Source: Oreocharis arfaki
Lineage: Eukaryota > Chordata > Aves > Passeriformes > Paramythiidae
Length of the DNA: 64,000 nucleotides
Assembly: GCA_013398015.1 (NCBI GenBank)
Contig: VZRR01010919.1
Coordinates: forward strand, 2,156,922-2,220,921
Direction of reading: 5' to 3'
Made by a program: the position numbers and the translations under genes. Shown piece after piece: positions 13,366 to 24,600 of this stretch (its first letter is position 1; each line of letters begins with the position of its first letter). The notes beneath the pieces were generated by a model, which did no database searches, was not told the DNA's origin, and saw only the letters and a program-made list of their open reading frames with translations.

Positions 13366-13463
13366 AATTTTAATAATGGAGAGAATAAAACTGACTTTGT
13401 GCAAGGTGATAAATAATTTTAATAATGGAGAGAATAAAACTGACTTTGTGCAAGGTGATAAAT
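13366..13463. repeat. Perfect 49-bp tandem duplication (2 copies)
   Basis: The unit at 13366-13414, starting AATTTTAATAATGGAGAG and ending GGTGATAAAT, is repeated without a single mismatch at 13415-13463. The flanks do not continue the pattern. Exact identity means either a very recent replication-slippage duplication, possibly polymorphic, or a local assembly duplication. The 66-codon plus-strand open frame across it simply repeats its residues and is not a gene. Confidence 0.95.
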
Positions 13464-14580
13464 ATGTATTGGTTTCTTACTGTACACTTCCACTGAATTC
13501 TAGACAGAACAACACAGAGCTAAAAGATTCATGCACAACAAACAAGTGAAACCAGACACAAAGACAGACTACTTAAAAGGAGTGGGAGTATCTGTGGATA
13601 TAAGGAACTGTCAAGCAAAATAGGACCAAATAGCCCTGCAACTTAAGTCACTCCACTTCTTCTGGAGGTATAAACAAACCATATTTATCTTGTACCTGAT
13701 GTCATTACTGTTTTGATTCTAGCTACCGAACTGTATAGGAACAGAGTTAATATTTTTAGCACATGCAGTTAAAATGGCAGCAGAACCAGTTTCCCCACTG
13801 ACTTAATGCTCTGAAGAATAGGTTCAGGAGAGTATCTGTGCTCAGTTATAGGTCAGAAGCTTGAAAGTTTACCACCATCTTTCTGCACCACAGTTCATCT
13901 TGAGAATGCACAGCATGAACTTTTTAGCAGCTTTCCCCAGAGGCAGCAGTGCCAAAAATAAAAACCAGGGATTTCTTCTCAGCTGCCTAAGCATGTAATA
14001 TTTATCTGAGTTCTTAAATATTTCCATCTACACACTCTCTGGAGGCAACTCCGCCATCTTCCATGACAGCACTATCCAATTCCTCAGGCTGTCTCATCTT
14101 TCACCACCTTCTTTCTTCCTCTGCAAGTACTCTCACTAAACTCTACTGCTTCTCTCTTTTAAGTCTATCCTCCTTTGTCATTCTTTCTGCTAAAACACTC
14201 ATCCCTCTGTCAGCCTGTCTTGAAAAAGACATTTTCCACCTGGTTTTCTTTCTCTGCCTCATCCAAAACTCCTCCCTTCAGCTGCTTCCCCAGCTATATT
14301 TTTTAGAAGTTTTTCATTTGCTTGTCTTGCCTGCCATCCACTTTCCACATTCAGTCCAAGGAGATAACAAATGCATTTCTGTGGTATAATCCTATTACAT
14401 TTTTCTCTCTGCACAACATCCCTAAAGTGTACTTTAAAATGAGTCTCCAAAGGCTTCCAGTGGCTCCCACCTCCATGGCAAAACACCAGGGTGTCGGCCA
14501 ACTTACTGATTTCATTTGGATGTGTCAAAACAAATGTCTCTAAAGCCATATTCCTCAGAATTATCTTCTCACATGATTTT

Positions 14581-14600
14581 AAAAAAAAAAAAAAAAAAAA
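14581..14600. repeat. A20 homopolymer
   Basis: Twenty consecutive A bases, followed by a C-punctuated A-rich stretch to about 14625. It could be the tail of an old retroposed sequence, but no body is recognisable upstream. Confidence 0.9.
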
Positions 14601-15934
14601 CAACCAACCAAACAAAAAAACCCCAAATTAATTTGGAATAAAACACTACTAAATTTCTGGAACATTTTCAGTCAAAAAACAGTCTCTCCAATTTTCAATT
14701 AATTTTAGTTGCTGGGGTTTTTTTCCTTTTAACACCTTTTGAACACTCAAAATTCAATGGCAAACTGGATCATTACAGTAAACTTTACAAAGAACAATAC
14801 ATTACCATTACTTTGGGCTGTTTCCAAGTAACAAAATAATTCTGGACAAAATGTCATTATGCTAAAGAATTCATGGCCCTCAGCTGTAGGTCTTCTCAAT
14901 GAGTCTACACATGTCCTAACACTGCTCTGTGGTATTCACAAATTGCAGTACATACAGCTGAAATGCTGCTAGATTAATACTGGTGCTACCTGCTCCTGCC
15001 TGCCAAGAACAAACAAACAGAAAGGATGCCATTTACAGTTCCTGGGAATATTGTCTAAAACTGACTATAAATCTGAAGCCTCTGAAAAGCCACTGAAATT
15101 TTCCATAAATACTTTATTTTTCCCTAGTGGCTGCAATAGGGGATTTGTGACATTTTGAGGCAACAATGCCCATGAAGAACAGCAGGAGACAGGACAGGAA
15201 AGAGTTTCAGCACCTGAATATGGAGCTAGCTACAGAATCCATCTCATCTTCAACTTGTTTCAGAGTTGAATAACAGGGCTGATGGAGTAATCAAGGCTAC
15301 AAGAACCTATTTCACAGGACCTTTGTTGGCTCAGAAAGAACCAATTCTTTGAATAAAGTTTATCAGTGGAGAAGAAAGGAAATTGAAACCTAAGGCATGT
15401 TAGATACTACTGAAAAGAGAGACAGACCTCTAGCATTTGTTTTTTCTATTTAAAAAAAAAACCAGCCAAACTTCCCATTGTTAATGGCTGCCCAAATAGG
15501 AAGATGGAGTGATGGACTAAAGCTTTTTTCTTTTTTTCACCAGTATCTCACACATAGCCATCCAGAAAGTAAAATTCAAAAGCATCTTCTCAATCCCTCC
15601 CCACAGTGTTTTTATTTTTAAGATAACATTTTCTTACCTATAAAGGGATACCTAGTGGGTACCTAGAGAGCTGCAATTTTCAAGTCTGCAAATTTTTGTT
15701 TAATAGCAAAACCGGGCAGTTCCTACCAGTAAGCAAATTAAAACACACCAATTCCTTTGAACACTTCAGCCAGTTGAACAGAGAAGCTGAATACAGTGCT
15801 CTAATATACTACTTTATTAATACAAACCACTCCACAAGTAGGCTGCAAGAATTCCATTGAGAGCTGATTCTCACACATATGACAGATTCCAAGAAACCAG
15901 AAAAAAAACAAACCAAAAAAACCCTCTAGTTTGT

Positions 15935-15998
15935 AGATAGATATAGGTATGTCGACAATATAGATATTTATATATGTAGATAATATAGATACATAAAT
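15935..15998. repeat. Degenerate GATA/TATA-type microsatellite
   Basis: Interrupted repeats of AGATATAG, ATATAGATA and related units form an alternating, AT-rich simple repeat. Length variation between individuals would be expected, but the array is impure. Confidence 0.6.
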
Positions 15999-18900
15999 CA
16001 ACAATTCTAACAGTTCTTCATGCACAATAAGAAAAACCTTTTGCTGCTGTTACCATTAAGCAGCAACCTGAAACACTCGGCATTTACTGCTCCAGAGAAT
16101 TTACTACCCTTCAAGTAGAGCTTCAGTAGGAGGCAGACACTGATGTCTCCCAAATAGGCAAAAATACTGGGCAACTCAGCTTAAAAGATCTGAATTGAAA
16201 TAACCATCCTGCCAGTTTATCAAAGTCACTATCCCATTTAGATTTATGGAGCCCTTGAAGTGCTCCATTATGGGTTGACACGTAGCTGTACAAGGTTTTA
16301 TCTATGTACACAACTGAGCTGTAGTTGATTTGTGCAGTCACATCCACCTGACTTTTGCAGCTTTATTACTGAACACAGCAAGAACACTATTCTACCAGCA
16401 CACACAACAGCTGTGAAGAGCTCTGTAACTTTATTTAGACAAACATTTCACACTAGTCACGTAACAGAGGCTCCTGACAGCAAGTTCTAACCTATGTTAT
16501 TTATCACACCAAGAAATCAGGAGTAATCCACACACTAGCTGTGACTGAATTTAATACCTGAGTGTATGTGAATTGATTAAGGCAGAACAAGGCAATTGTA
16601 TGGAGATTGGAATCTTACCAGTCAGCACTAACTACTGGAAATAACTAGGAATAGGACAAGCACCATCAGTCTAGGCTAAGAACGCTGACCAAAAAGCACA
16701 GAAGACTACAAACATAACAAAAGCAAAGTAGCAGAACAGCTATTTTATTGTGTCCAGAGGAACCTCTGTGATAAAGCTACTCTTCCGTGTAATTACTTGG
16801 TCTTGTTCCAGAAAATGCAACAGTTAACAGAATGAAAATACAACTTCTTCTTCTAAGCAGCCCTTCAAGGCTAAATACAGTGGAGCAAATCCCACTGTTC
16901 TTCATTTTTGTTGCAAATCTGACCACTAGTAGTAGTTAACTTCCTCCTGCCAGACAGCTGAGAGCTCGTAGAATTGTCGCAGGGAGGCTGCATAACTCTA
17001 TCCAAAAAGGACACTCGAAACTCGCCTGGAAGAGCACCTTCTCTGACCTATACCACGTTGAACATGAGGCTGGACTTGGGCCCTCCAGAAGTACCTGCCC
17101 GTCTACACATGTCTGTGATTCATCAGCTACGAGGGCTGCCCCGAGCAGTTTCTGCTGCCCACCTCACTACCAACATCCACAGTGTTTGCAGTGCTTTTGC
17201 CTCTTCCCCTTCCCTCCTTTTGAGGGAATCGGATACTAGGTTTTCCTCACAGGGGTGCAGAAACAAGTCAGAAATTAATCATCTACATATAAAGAGCTGA
17301 AAGACAGGCTCTCCGCAGACCTTAGGTTTAGACCTAAGGGCCTGTTCTGAATTAATTTTTGAATGGGACTGCCCATTAACATAAAAAGTCTGCAGAAGGA
17401 CAAATTCTAAATTAAATACCAAAGCTAGATATCTGAATTCTCCTAACCCTCTAATACTTAAAAGTTTTGAAAAATATTACTGCTTTATTTCTTGAAAACT
17501 ATATACCAGCCTGAAACCAACTTGAAATCTAACTTACAAATATACCAGAAGGCCTCTAATTTTAGTTTTTAAAAATGTTTAGGAATCAACTGCTAAGAAT
17601 TTCTTTCACCTACAACAGCATTTCAAAAAGACAAAGCCACAAAATTACAAGAAAAAACTAATCAAACTTTGAGATGCATCAAACACTTGGATACTGAAAA
17701 AGCTGCTTGGCTACATAGGGTGTGGGGATTTTTTTACTCACACAGTGGGTCTTTTCAGCAGCTTCTGGAGCTTCAGATGTTCTCTATAAATTATTCCTTC
17801 CTTCAACAGGGAAACAGCTTCTTCGTGGAAAGTGGTGTGGCAAAACAAACAAAATCAATTGGAACAGGACTGAATAGAATAAAAAAAACGCTGAACATAG
17901 ATTTGGTGGCAAACAACTACTAGTCAACACAATTACACCCTTAAAAAGCATATTTTCCCTGACACTTCATTGACCTCTAAAAATTTCCCATTTTGAATTA
18001 ACTAATGGCAAACAGTAAGTCATCATAACAAGAGAATTTTCCTCTGTTCTGAACTATCACTTGGTAACAAGTACAGCAGGTTTCCCATACAAAAATACAA
18101 GATTAATTAGAACAATAAGCTCTTTGTGTCTCTGTGTTCTTCTTCCGTAGCATTAGGTAATCAGACATCAATTTATTCTTCCACAGGTCCATGCATTGAT
18201 TATATGAATGAAATATATTGCCAGTAGAGAGCTTCTTGTTAGATTATATTAAAGGGCAAGAATACATTATTTCATCTCTTTGGTTTGCTCTATCCACAGA
18301 ACGGTTTTAAGGAGTCTGTCTAAACTCTAAGGGAATCACTGTCTGTAACAGAAAACATAAAATTACTCTTTGGCAGAAAGCAGTGCCATCTTCCTCAACT
18401 ATAAGCTTCCTTTCAATAACAAAGTAATCAAAGAGATTAGTGGGGTTTTTGGTTAAACATGACCAAGATTCAGGCAAGGTATCTCCACGCATATAACATA
18501 CAGAACTATTCCCAGATATAACTGGAGTCTCGAGAACAGGAAAGCATGTTTTTTAAGCCAGTTGAAACAGACAAACACACCTCAGGTCAAGTTTTCAGCA
18601 AACTGTGGGAAAGGACAGATGACTTGCTACTATTGATGCACCTTTGTGCGTGATCTTACTCTCCACTCCGTCACCCCTCCAAATGTTAACATGTTTATGC
18701 TCATCTCTAAACATTCACAGAGAAGATGTGAGGGAGAGGGGAAAGATGGAAAAGAAAGGAAAAAGGCAAATAAAATAATTTTCAAATGTTTATGAAATCA
18801 ATAAATCGATTCATTGCCGCATAAAAAGAAAGGTAAGATCAAAGAGGTTTTTTACCTCTTCCTTGGACAGTATACAAAGGATCAACTATAACTGCAATAT

Positions 18901-19833
18901 TTTACAACAGATTGTGTTTCAGGAGAGATGTTCATGTGGGGCAGGGCTGAAGCACTCTACAGTCGTCCATGCAGAGGCACTTTGTTCCCAAAAGGTAAAA
19001 TCAATATACTATTTACCAGGAAGCTTTACAGAAATAGGGGTAAAAGAAGGACTGTCATGCAACATGATACAGTGTCAAATACAAACTTTTTCTTCCTCAG
19101 AATGCAGCTTTTCTTTTTTTTGCCTTTTTTTTAAGTCTGCTTAGAAAACACTATTAAGTGCAGGAAGGCAGAGGACTTCCATTTGATTCTCACTGTATTA
19201 GCACTGCCAAAAAATTTGAATGCCTTAGAGTATCATTTAAGATCAGTTTTCCAATGCTATTTTGGAACCAAATTAACAAGTCAAACCTCATGAATATTGT
19301 GACTAAAAAGAAACCCTAAAAAGTCATTCAATAAGGATGGGAAATGGATACAATGTGGTTTGCCTGTTACATACTTTACCAGTGTTCATTCCAGACAAAT
19401 ATACAGTGGGAAAAAAAAAATGTACGCTTGAAATACAGACAGAATTTTAAAAAATAGATGGATGGACCAATTTTTGTTCTTCCTTTTTCCCCCTTTGAAG
19501 TAAATAAATTAGTTCCATAAATACCAGATAAGATTTTTCTTTTCCATTTCACACAGCTTCAACTATAACTTAACAAAAAGTGCAATCCTTTTGCTCAAAT
19601 TCTTACTTGAATTTATTTATGTACTGCAGATCTCAAGCACACACTAAGTTGAACTGTAGAAAAGTCAGTGCCTACAGTAGCAAAGCATCTTCTCAAAAGT
19701 CCTACACGTTTACCAATTACACCTTCATATCCTCCCATCACCCAAATTAAGGGTTATATCCCCTTTTCTATGTAATTCTCATCAAGATTTTTGGGAAACT
19801 GGGCTTTGATAAAGTTACCTGGGAGGCAGAGGC

Positions 19834-19848
19834 AAAAAAAAAAAAAAA
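19834..19848. repeat. A15 homopolymer
   Basis: Fifteen consecutive A bases followed by a C-punctuated A-rich run to about 19858. Confidence 0.9.
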
Positions 19849-22800
19849 CAAAAACAACCAATAAAAGTCGAACAACTGTGTTACAAGTTTTACAAATAGG
19901 AAATCCAAACTATTCCAAAACCAAGGTTGCTGCAAATTAACAATACTGTAGACTTGGATATATAGCATTAGATGCATATGAAAATGAAGCCTGTCTGAAT
20001 GCCAAGACACAACAGAAATGTTGCAAGCAAAGATTACTCATATGTTTGACAACTCTCTATATTCAAACAGTGCTCTTCACAGAAAATTACAGCAGGCCTT
20101 GGCACAAGTGCTCAGAAAGCTAGGAAGTGCGAAGGGAGTCACTGAAATGTTTCCCAACAGACAAAGAACAAATAAGTAAAAATTTTCTTTGCACAAAATC
20201 CGGCAATATATCAAGCATAAAGAAAAAATGTAATTTCCACACAGGAAAAACATTTTGGTAGGTTTACTGAACAAAAGATGTATGGTTTCATAACTAAAGG
20301 CACCAAATAACTTTTAATAAATAAAATAAAATAACTCAATTCTGAGTAACAAACACAGAAGAAAGTGGAACAACGCCTAACACTATCAGTGAAAAGCCAA
20401 TAAAATGTCAGGGAAAGGAAATAACAGTGTGAGGAAACAAGCTCAGACTGCAAGGTAGAGACTGAAGACAGAAGGGAAGGAAAAATATAAAGTGCAATGG
20501 TTTTCACTTCTGAAAGCATGGAAGAAAAGAAATTAATAGAGAACAAGGAAGAGGAAAAAACCTAACTAGCCTTGGCAAGCTTCAGGTTTTCTCTGTCATG
20601 AGGTTGAGCGCTTTTTTCCCTTCCCCTCCCAATTCAGGTGCACAAAGAAATAATAGTGGCGGTACAGGGAAACAACTAAAGATTGTGACAAGCTTCCAGA
20701 AATCAAGGTTTACACCCAATTTACAAGATTTTCGAAAAGCTGATAGTTTGAGTCAAAAATTAAGTATAATTTTGTACATACATTAAAAAAACCCATGGTA
20801 TCATTATTTGTCATGTGCATTTCTGCCAAATTCTGAATTTTCCGATTCAGCAGTCATTTAGCAAACAGATGGACCAAAAAGAGATTTACTCAATAATTTA
20901 GGAAGCATATGCAAGAGAGGCATAAAAGTTTCTGATCACTTACCAAGCATTTGAAACATGATTATGGCATTCACTGGCCAACCATTCAAAAAAAAATCAA
21001 ATCATATCTAAAATGAATTGCATACATATACAGCAACTTAATACTATTGCTACAACGTGGTAATTTGTAGCTTTAGGAAGACATTTCCAGTTTAAAAATA
21101 AGGTGGAGACAAAAAAGTTCTCAGTCTTTCAATGAAGTGTCATAGCAATCAACAGCCTTAACAGCAGATGTTCCTCAAGCTAGTGCTCAAGTGGGGTGAC
21201 GTCAAAGCCGACGTGCACTCTTCCCACCCATTTGCTCTGTGACAGCAATGAAAGAACTCATCAGGCCAATTATGACTTAGTGTTGAGATTCTAAACCATT
21301 TGTAAGGAAAGCAAAATATCCCCAAGGACAGTAAACCTTACATATTACAGCTATGTAACTCAAAATTAAAATGAGCATTTTATCTCAGAGTGCAAAATAC
21401 CCTCAAGTTAACTAAAAATAGCAACACTGTATGCAACAGATTCCCATTAAAGTATGTAACAGCAAGTAATGAAAGATTGAGGCATTTATGGATAACATTG
21501 TGGCTGAAAAATCTTTCCATCACTTCCCACTTAGTTAAGCTTCTCCTACAAAAATCTCATAGGCTCTATTAAATATCTACCAGTGTTAATGCTGCTCATG
21601 AATTCCACCCATTATGTAGCACTTACGCTAACCAAGTCTTTGCAGCTACATATTTTATATATGCATTTTTATATGTATTTTCAGCTATATATTAGCCACA
21701 GGAGTCAAATGAGCATCAAAATTATCTTGATTTAGGAAAATACCCATCAATTTAAAACCGCCTCTGTGCTTTTATTCAGCTTTGGTACTTCTGAAAAAAA
21801 TCCCTCTTGGTGCCTTGAGTAAGGATCTCCAAGGGGCTGAGAGAAGAGCAAACACACTGAAAAACTCTGTTTGAACTACTAAGAGAAAGAACTAGTCTCT
21901 GCTTTAGGAATCATAATTACAAAAAGGGAATGAGGTGAATAAACGCAAACTATAAATGACAAAGTGTTGAAATATAGAGCAACCAATTCTCAGAATAAAG
22001 AAAACCACCTCTCTACTGATCGAATTTTTTTTTATTATTCTTGTTATTTCAAAGGCCATCTAAGTCATTAAATACATTCAATACTACTGCAAAATGTTCC
22101 ATAAGTGACACAGAACTTACAGATGGAAAAATACTTATATACAGCTTAATAAAAACACTGAAGAAATTTCAAACAATATTTTCTTTGTACTGGTGTAAAA
22201 AGGTAAGAAAAAGAAAGAAAAAAAAAAGAACCACCATGCAAAACAAAAAAGTCACACTTAAAAGAGCATACCCAAAGCTAAGCTGATTTCGGCAGTGATT
22301 AGATCAAATCTGATGTAACATTCAGGAAACGAAATCTTGCAAGTATTTTACTGCAATTGTCTTATCTTATTCTATTGTTTTATCCTATCTGGAATCAGCA
22401 AAACAAGTGCTATCTCTGGTTATCTTATCCAGGTATAAATTGAATCTATTCAGGTAAAGCCTAGGTGTTTTGTAGAAATGCTTGTACCTATGTGGAAGCT
22501 CAACAAAATAAATAAAAGATATGCAACAGAATTATTCTCAACACAGAGATTTGCCAATGCTTAGGTAACAAATGAGAAATATATTCAAAAATGTAAAATA
22601 TTCCTTTGTCCCAGGGAAATGTTACATTGTTGTCAGGTTTTCACATCCCCTTTTTCCTCCTACTAGTATCCGTATTACTATTATTCAGTCGTTTCCCCAT
22701 CATTCAGTATCTACCAAAAGAGTAAGTACTGACAACTTAGAAATACTTGAACATAGGATTACGAATTAAACCCAAGTGACATTTAAAACTTTAGGCCACC

Positions 22801-22935
22801 ATTTGCTTTGTAAGAGACTGCATTCTAGCAGCAACACAAATCACAGTCCTTAGGCCTCAACCATCAGCTTCCCTATCGTCCCTTCAACTTGTTGACCCTG
22901 TGAGCACAAGATGAGCATATCCTTAAGACAATCTC

Positions 22936-23213
22936 CTCTCTGGTGAGCAGTGACAGGGCACAAAGAAACAGAATGAAGCAGCAACAGGGTTACTTCAGTC
23001 TGGACATCAGGAAAAGGTTCTTCACTGAGAGGGTGATCAGTCACTGGAACAGGCTCTCCAGGGCACCAAGCCTGCCAGAGCTCAAGAAGCATATGAACAA
23101 TGCTCTTAGTCATATGGTTTAGTTTCACATAGTCCTGTGAGGAGCTGGGAGTTGAACGTGATGACCCTTATGAGTCCCTTCCAATTTGAGGTATTCTATG
23201 ATTCCATGATTCC
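22936..23213 (+). mobile_element. CR1 LINE 3' end, plus strand
   Basis: Sense-strand CR1 from GGTGAGCAGTGACAGGGCAC near 22940, through CATCAGGAAAAGGTTCTTCA and AGGCTCTCCAGGGCACCAAG, to the terminal GTCCCTTCCAATTTGAGGTA (23177) and ATTCTATGATTCCATGATTC. The end is complete and recognisable, so this copy is clearly less decayed than the one that abuts it at 23214. The stretch 22860-22935 just upstream may be older CR1 sequence, but I cannot support that base by base. Confidence 0.92.
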
Positions 23214-24060
23214 CTATTTAACATCTTCATAACAGCCTGGATGATGGGACGAACACACCTCATCAAGTTCACTGGTGACTGAGAGGAGGGGTGCATACAC
23301 TAGGGTGAACAGCTGTGCTTCGGAGAGATCGCAACTAACTGGAGAAATGGGCTGCCAAATCTCCAGAAAAAACAGCAAAAGACAATGCACAATACTGTAA
23401 CTGTGACAGAGAAGCCCCATGCAACAGTCAGGCGTGAGAGCTAACAGAGTGGAAATCAGCTCTGCAAAAAAGGACATGAGGGGCCTGATGGACAATTTGA
23501 ATACAAGTCAAAAATGCACCCTTGCAGAAACTGAATGCTAAGGGCACACTAGACTTTCACTAGCTACAGCAGAACCAGCAAGTAAGGGGAAATCATTATT
23601 CTAATCCACATCTGCCAGACTACATCTTGAGTACTGTATTTCATTTTATGCTCCCTATGACATATTGGTACACATGGAAGGACAACAAGATGGTTTGGGG
23701 CTGGAGTAGGTGATGTACAAGGAGCAGCTGAGAGAACTGTGTCTGTTCAACCTGCACAGGAGAATGCTAAGGGGAGATCATAGCGCTATACTCAACTGTT
23801 CAAAAACAGAGACAGACTTGCTGCAAAACCCACAGCAAAAAGATAAGAGGCAATGAATGAAAACAGAAGCAAGGGAAATTCTGATTAGATACAAGGGGAA
23901 AAAAGTGTTCATCGTGAAGATGATCAAAACCCAAAACAGGTTGTCCATAAAGACTGAGGGATATTCACTCTTGAAAATATCCAGAGCAAGTAGACAAGGC
24001 CCAGGGTAGCCCACAAGAAGGTCCTTTGAAGGGACCTTCAAAGCTGTCCCTATTCCAAGC
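23214..24060 (+). mobile_element. Older, decayed CR1 LINE fragment, plus strand
   Basis: It begins in mid-element with ATTTAACATCTTCATAACAG followed by CCTGGATGATGGGAC. This corresponds to the end of the CR1 reverse-transcriptase ORF. It continues through GGAGAAATGGGCTG (23340), a decayed CATCTGCCAGACTACATC block (about 23610), GCTGAGAGAACTG (23727) and GATAAGAGGCAATGAATG (about 23840). It then fades out near 24.06 kb without a clear 3' terminus, shortly before an LTR starts. Stops and indels interrupt every frame. It sits directly against the younger CR1 copy that ends at 23213 in the same orientation. Confidence 0.78.
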
Positions 24061-24110
24061 AGTCAGAGAGATCAATCCCAGATGATGCAGAAATGGCATG
24101 GAATAAGGGA

Positions 24111-24600
24111 TAGTACTGGGTCTGGCTGGGATGGAATTCATTTTTTCTAGGGCAGCCCTTATGGTGTTCTGCTTTCTATTTGTGGCTAAAACGGTGTTGG
24201 TAACACGCCAGCGTCGTACCTATGGCTGAACTGTGTCAGGACAGTCAGTCAGCTAAGGGTAAGCAAGAGGCTGAGAGAGGACACAAGCAGGAGTGCTGTC
24301 ACATACAGACCCTACCACACGAAGGCATGCTCAGACATAAAAGCTCAGGGGAAGGAGGAAAATGGGGAACGATCATGGTTATGGCACTCACGATGCATGC
24401 AGAGATCCTACTTCCCAGGAAGCAGTTAGACACCTGCCTGACTACACAAATTAGACCTTTTTTTTTTTTTTTCGCTTTGCTTAAGCATCATGCTTTTGCT
24501 TCTCCTTTTAAACTGTCATTATCTCAATCCATCCTTCTATTTTCTCTCACAGGAGATGGGAGTGAGCAAGATGCTGGGGTGGAGTTTGGCTGTTGGATGC
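24111..24600 (+). mobile_element. Decayed solo LTR of a bird endogenous retrovirus, plus strand
   Basis: The start TACTGGGTCTGGCTGGGATG, the inner GGTGTTGGTAACAC, a TATA-like CATAAAAG at 24336-24343 and the polyadenylation-side block TTTTAAACTGTCATTATCTC at 24506-24525 follow the order of a bird ERV LTR. The better-preserved copy of what looks like the same family is at 63019-63557 on the other strand. A T15 run (24458-24472) has expanded inside it. No viral internal genes flank it, so it is a solo LTR left by recombination between the two ends of a provirus. The family class (ERVK or ERVL) cannot be fixed by eye. The 144-codon open frame at 24222-24656 is incidental. Confidence 0.75.
24458..24472. 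repeat. T15 homopolymer
   Basis: Fifteen consecutive T bases within the decayed LTR, probably grown by slippage after insertion. Confidence 0.9.

Larger units (their letters stand above)
12231..22935. other. Long AT-rich non-coding stretch
   Basis: About 10.7 kb without a recognisable gene or transposon family. It contains the 49-bp tandem duplication at 13366-13463, a 20-base A run (14581-14600), a GATA-like degenerate microsatellite (15935-15998) and A or T runs near 19.1 and 19.84 kb. A more GC-balanced patch lies at 16.97-17.31 kb, with an open frame of 108 codons but no identifiable domain. Old repeats too diverged for me to recognise may well be present. Confidence 0.5.

Noticed and set aside
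17125..17160. Possible mariner terminal repeat (GAGGGCTGCCCCGA)
   Set aside because: Similarity to the Galluhop-type end fades after about 15 bases and no partner repeat or transposase remnant was found.
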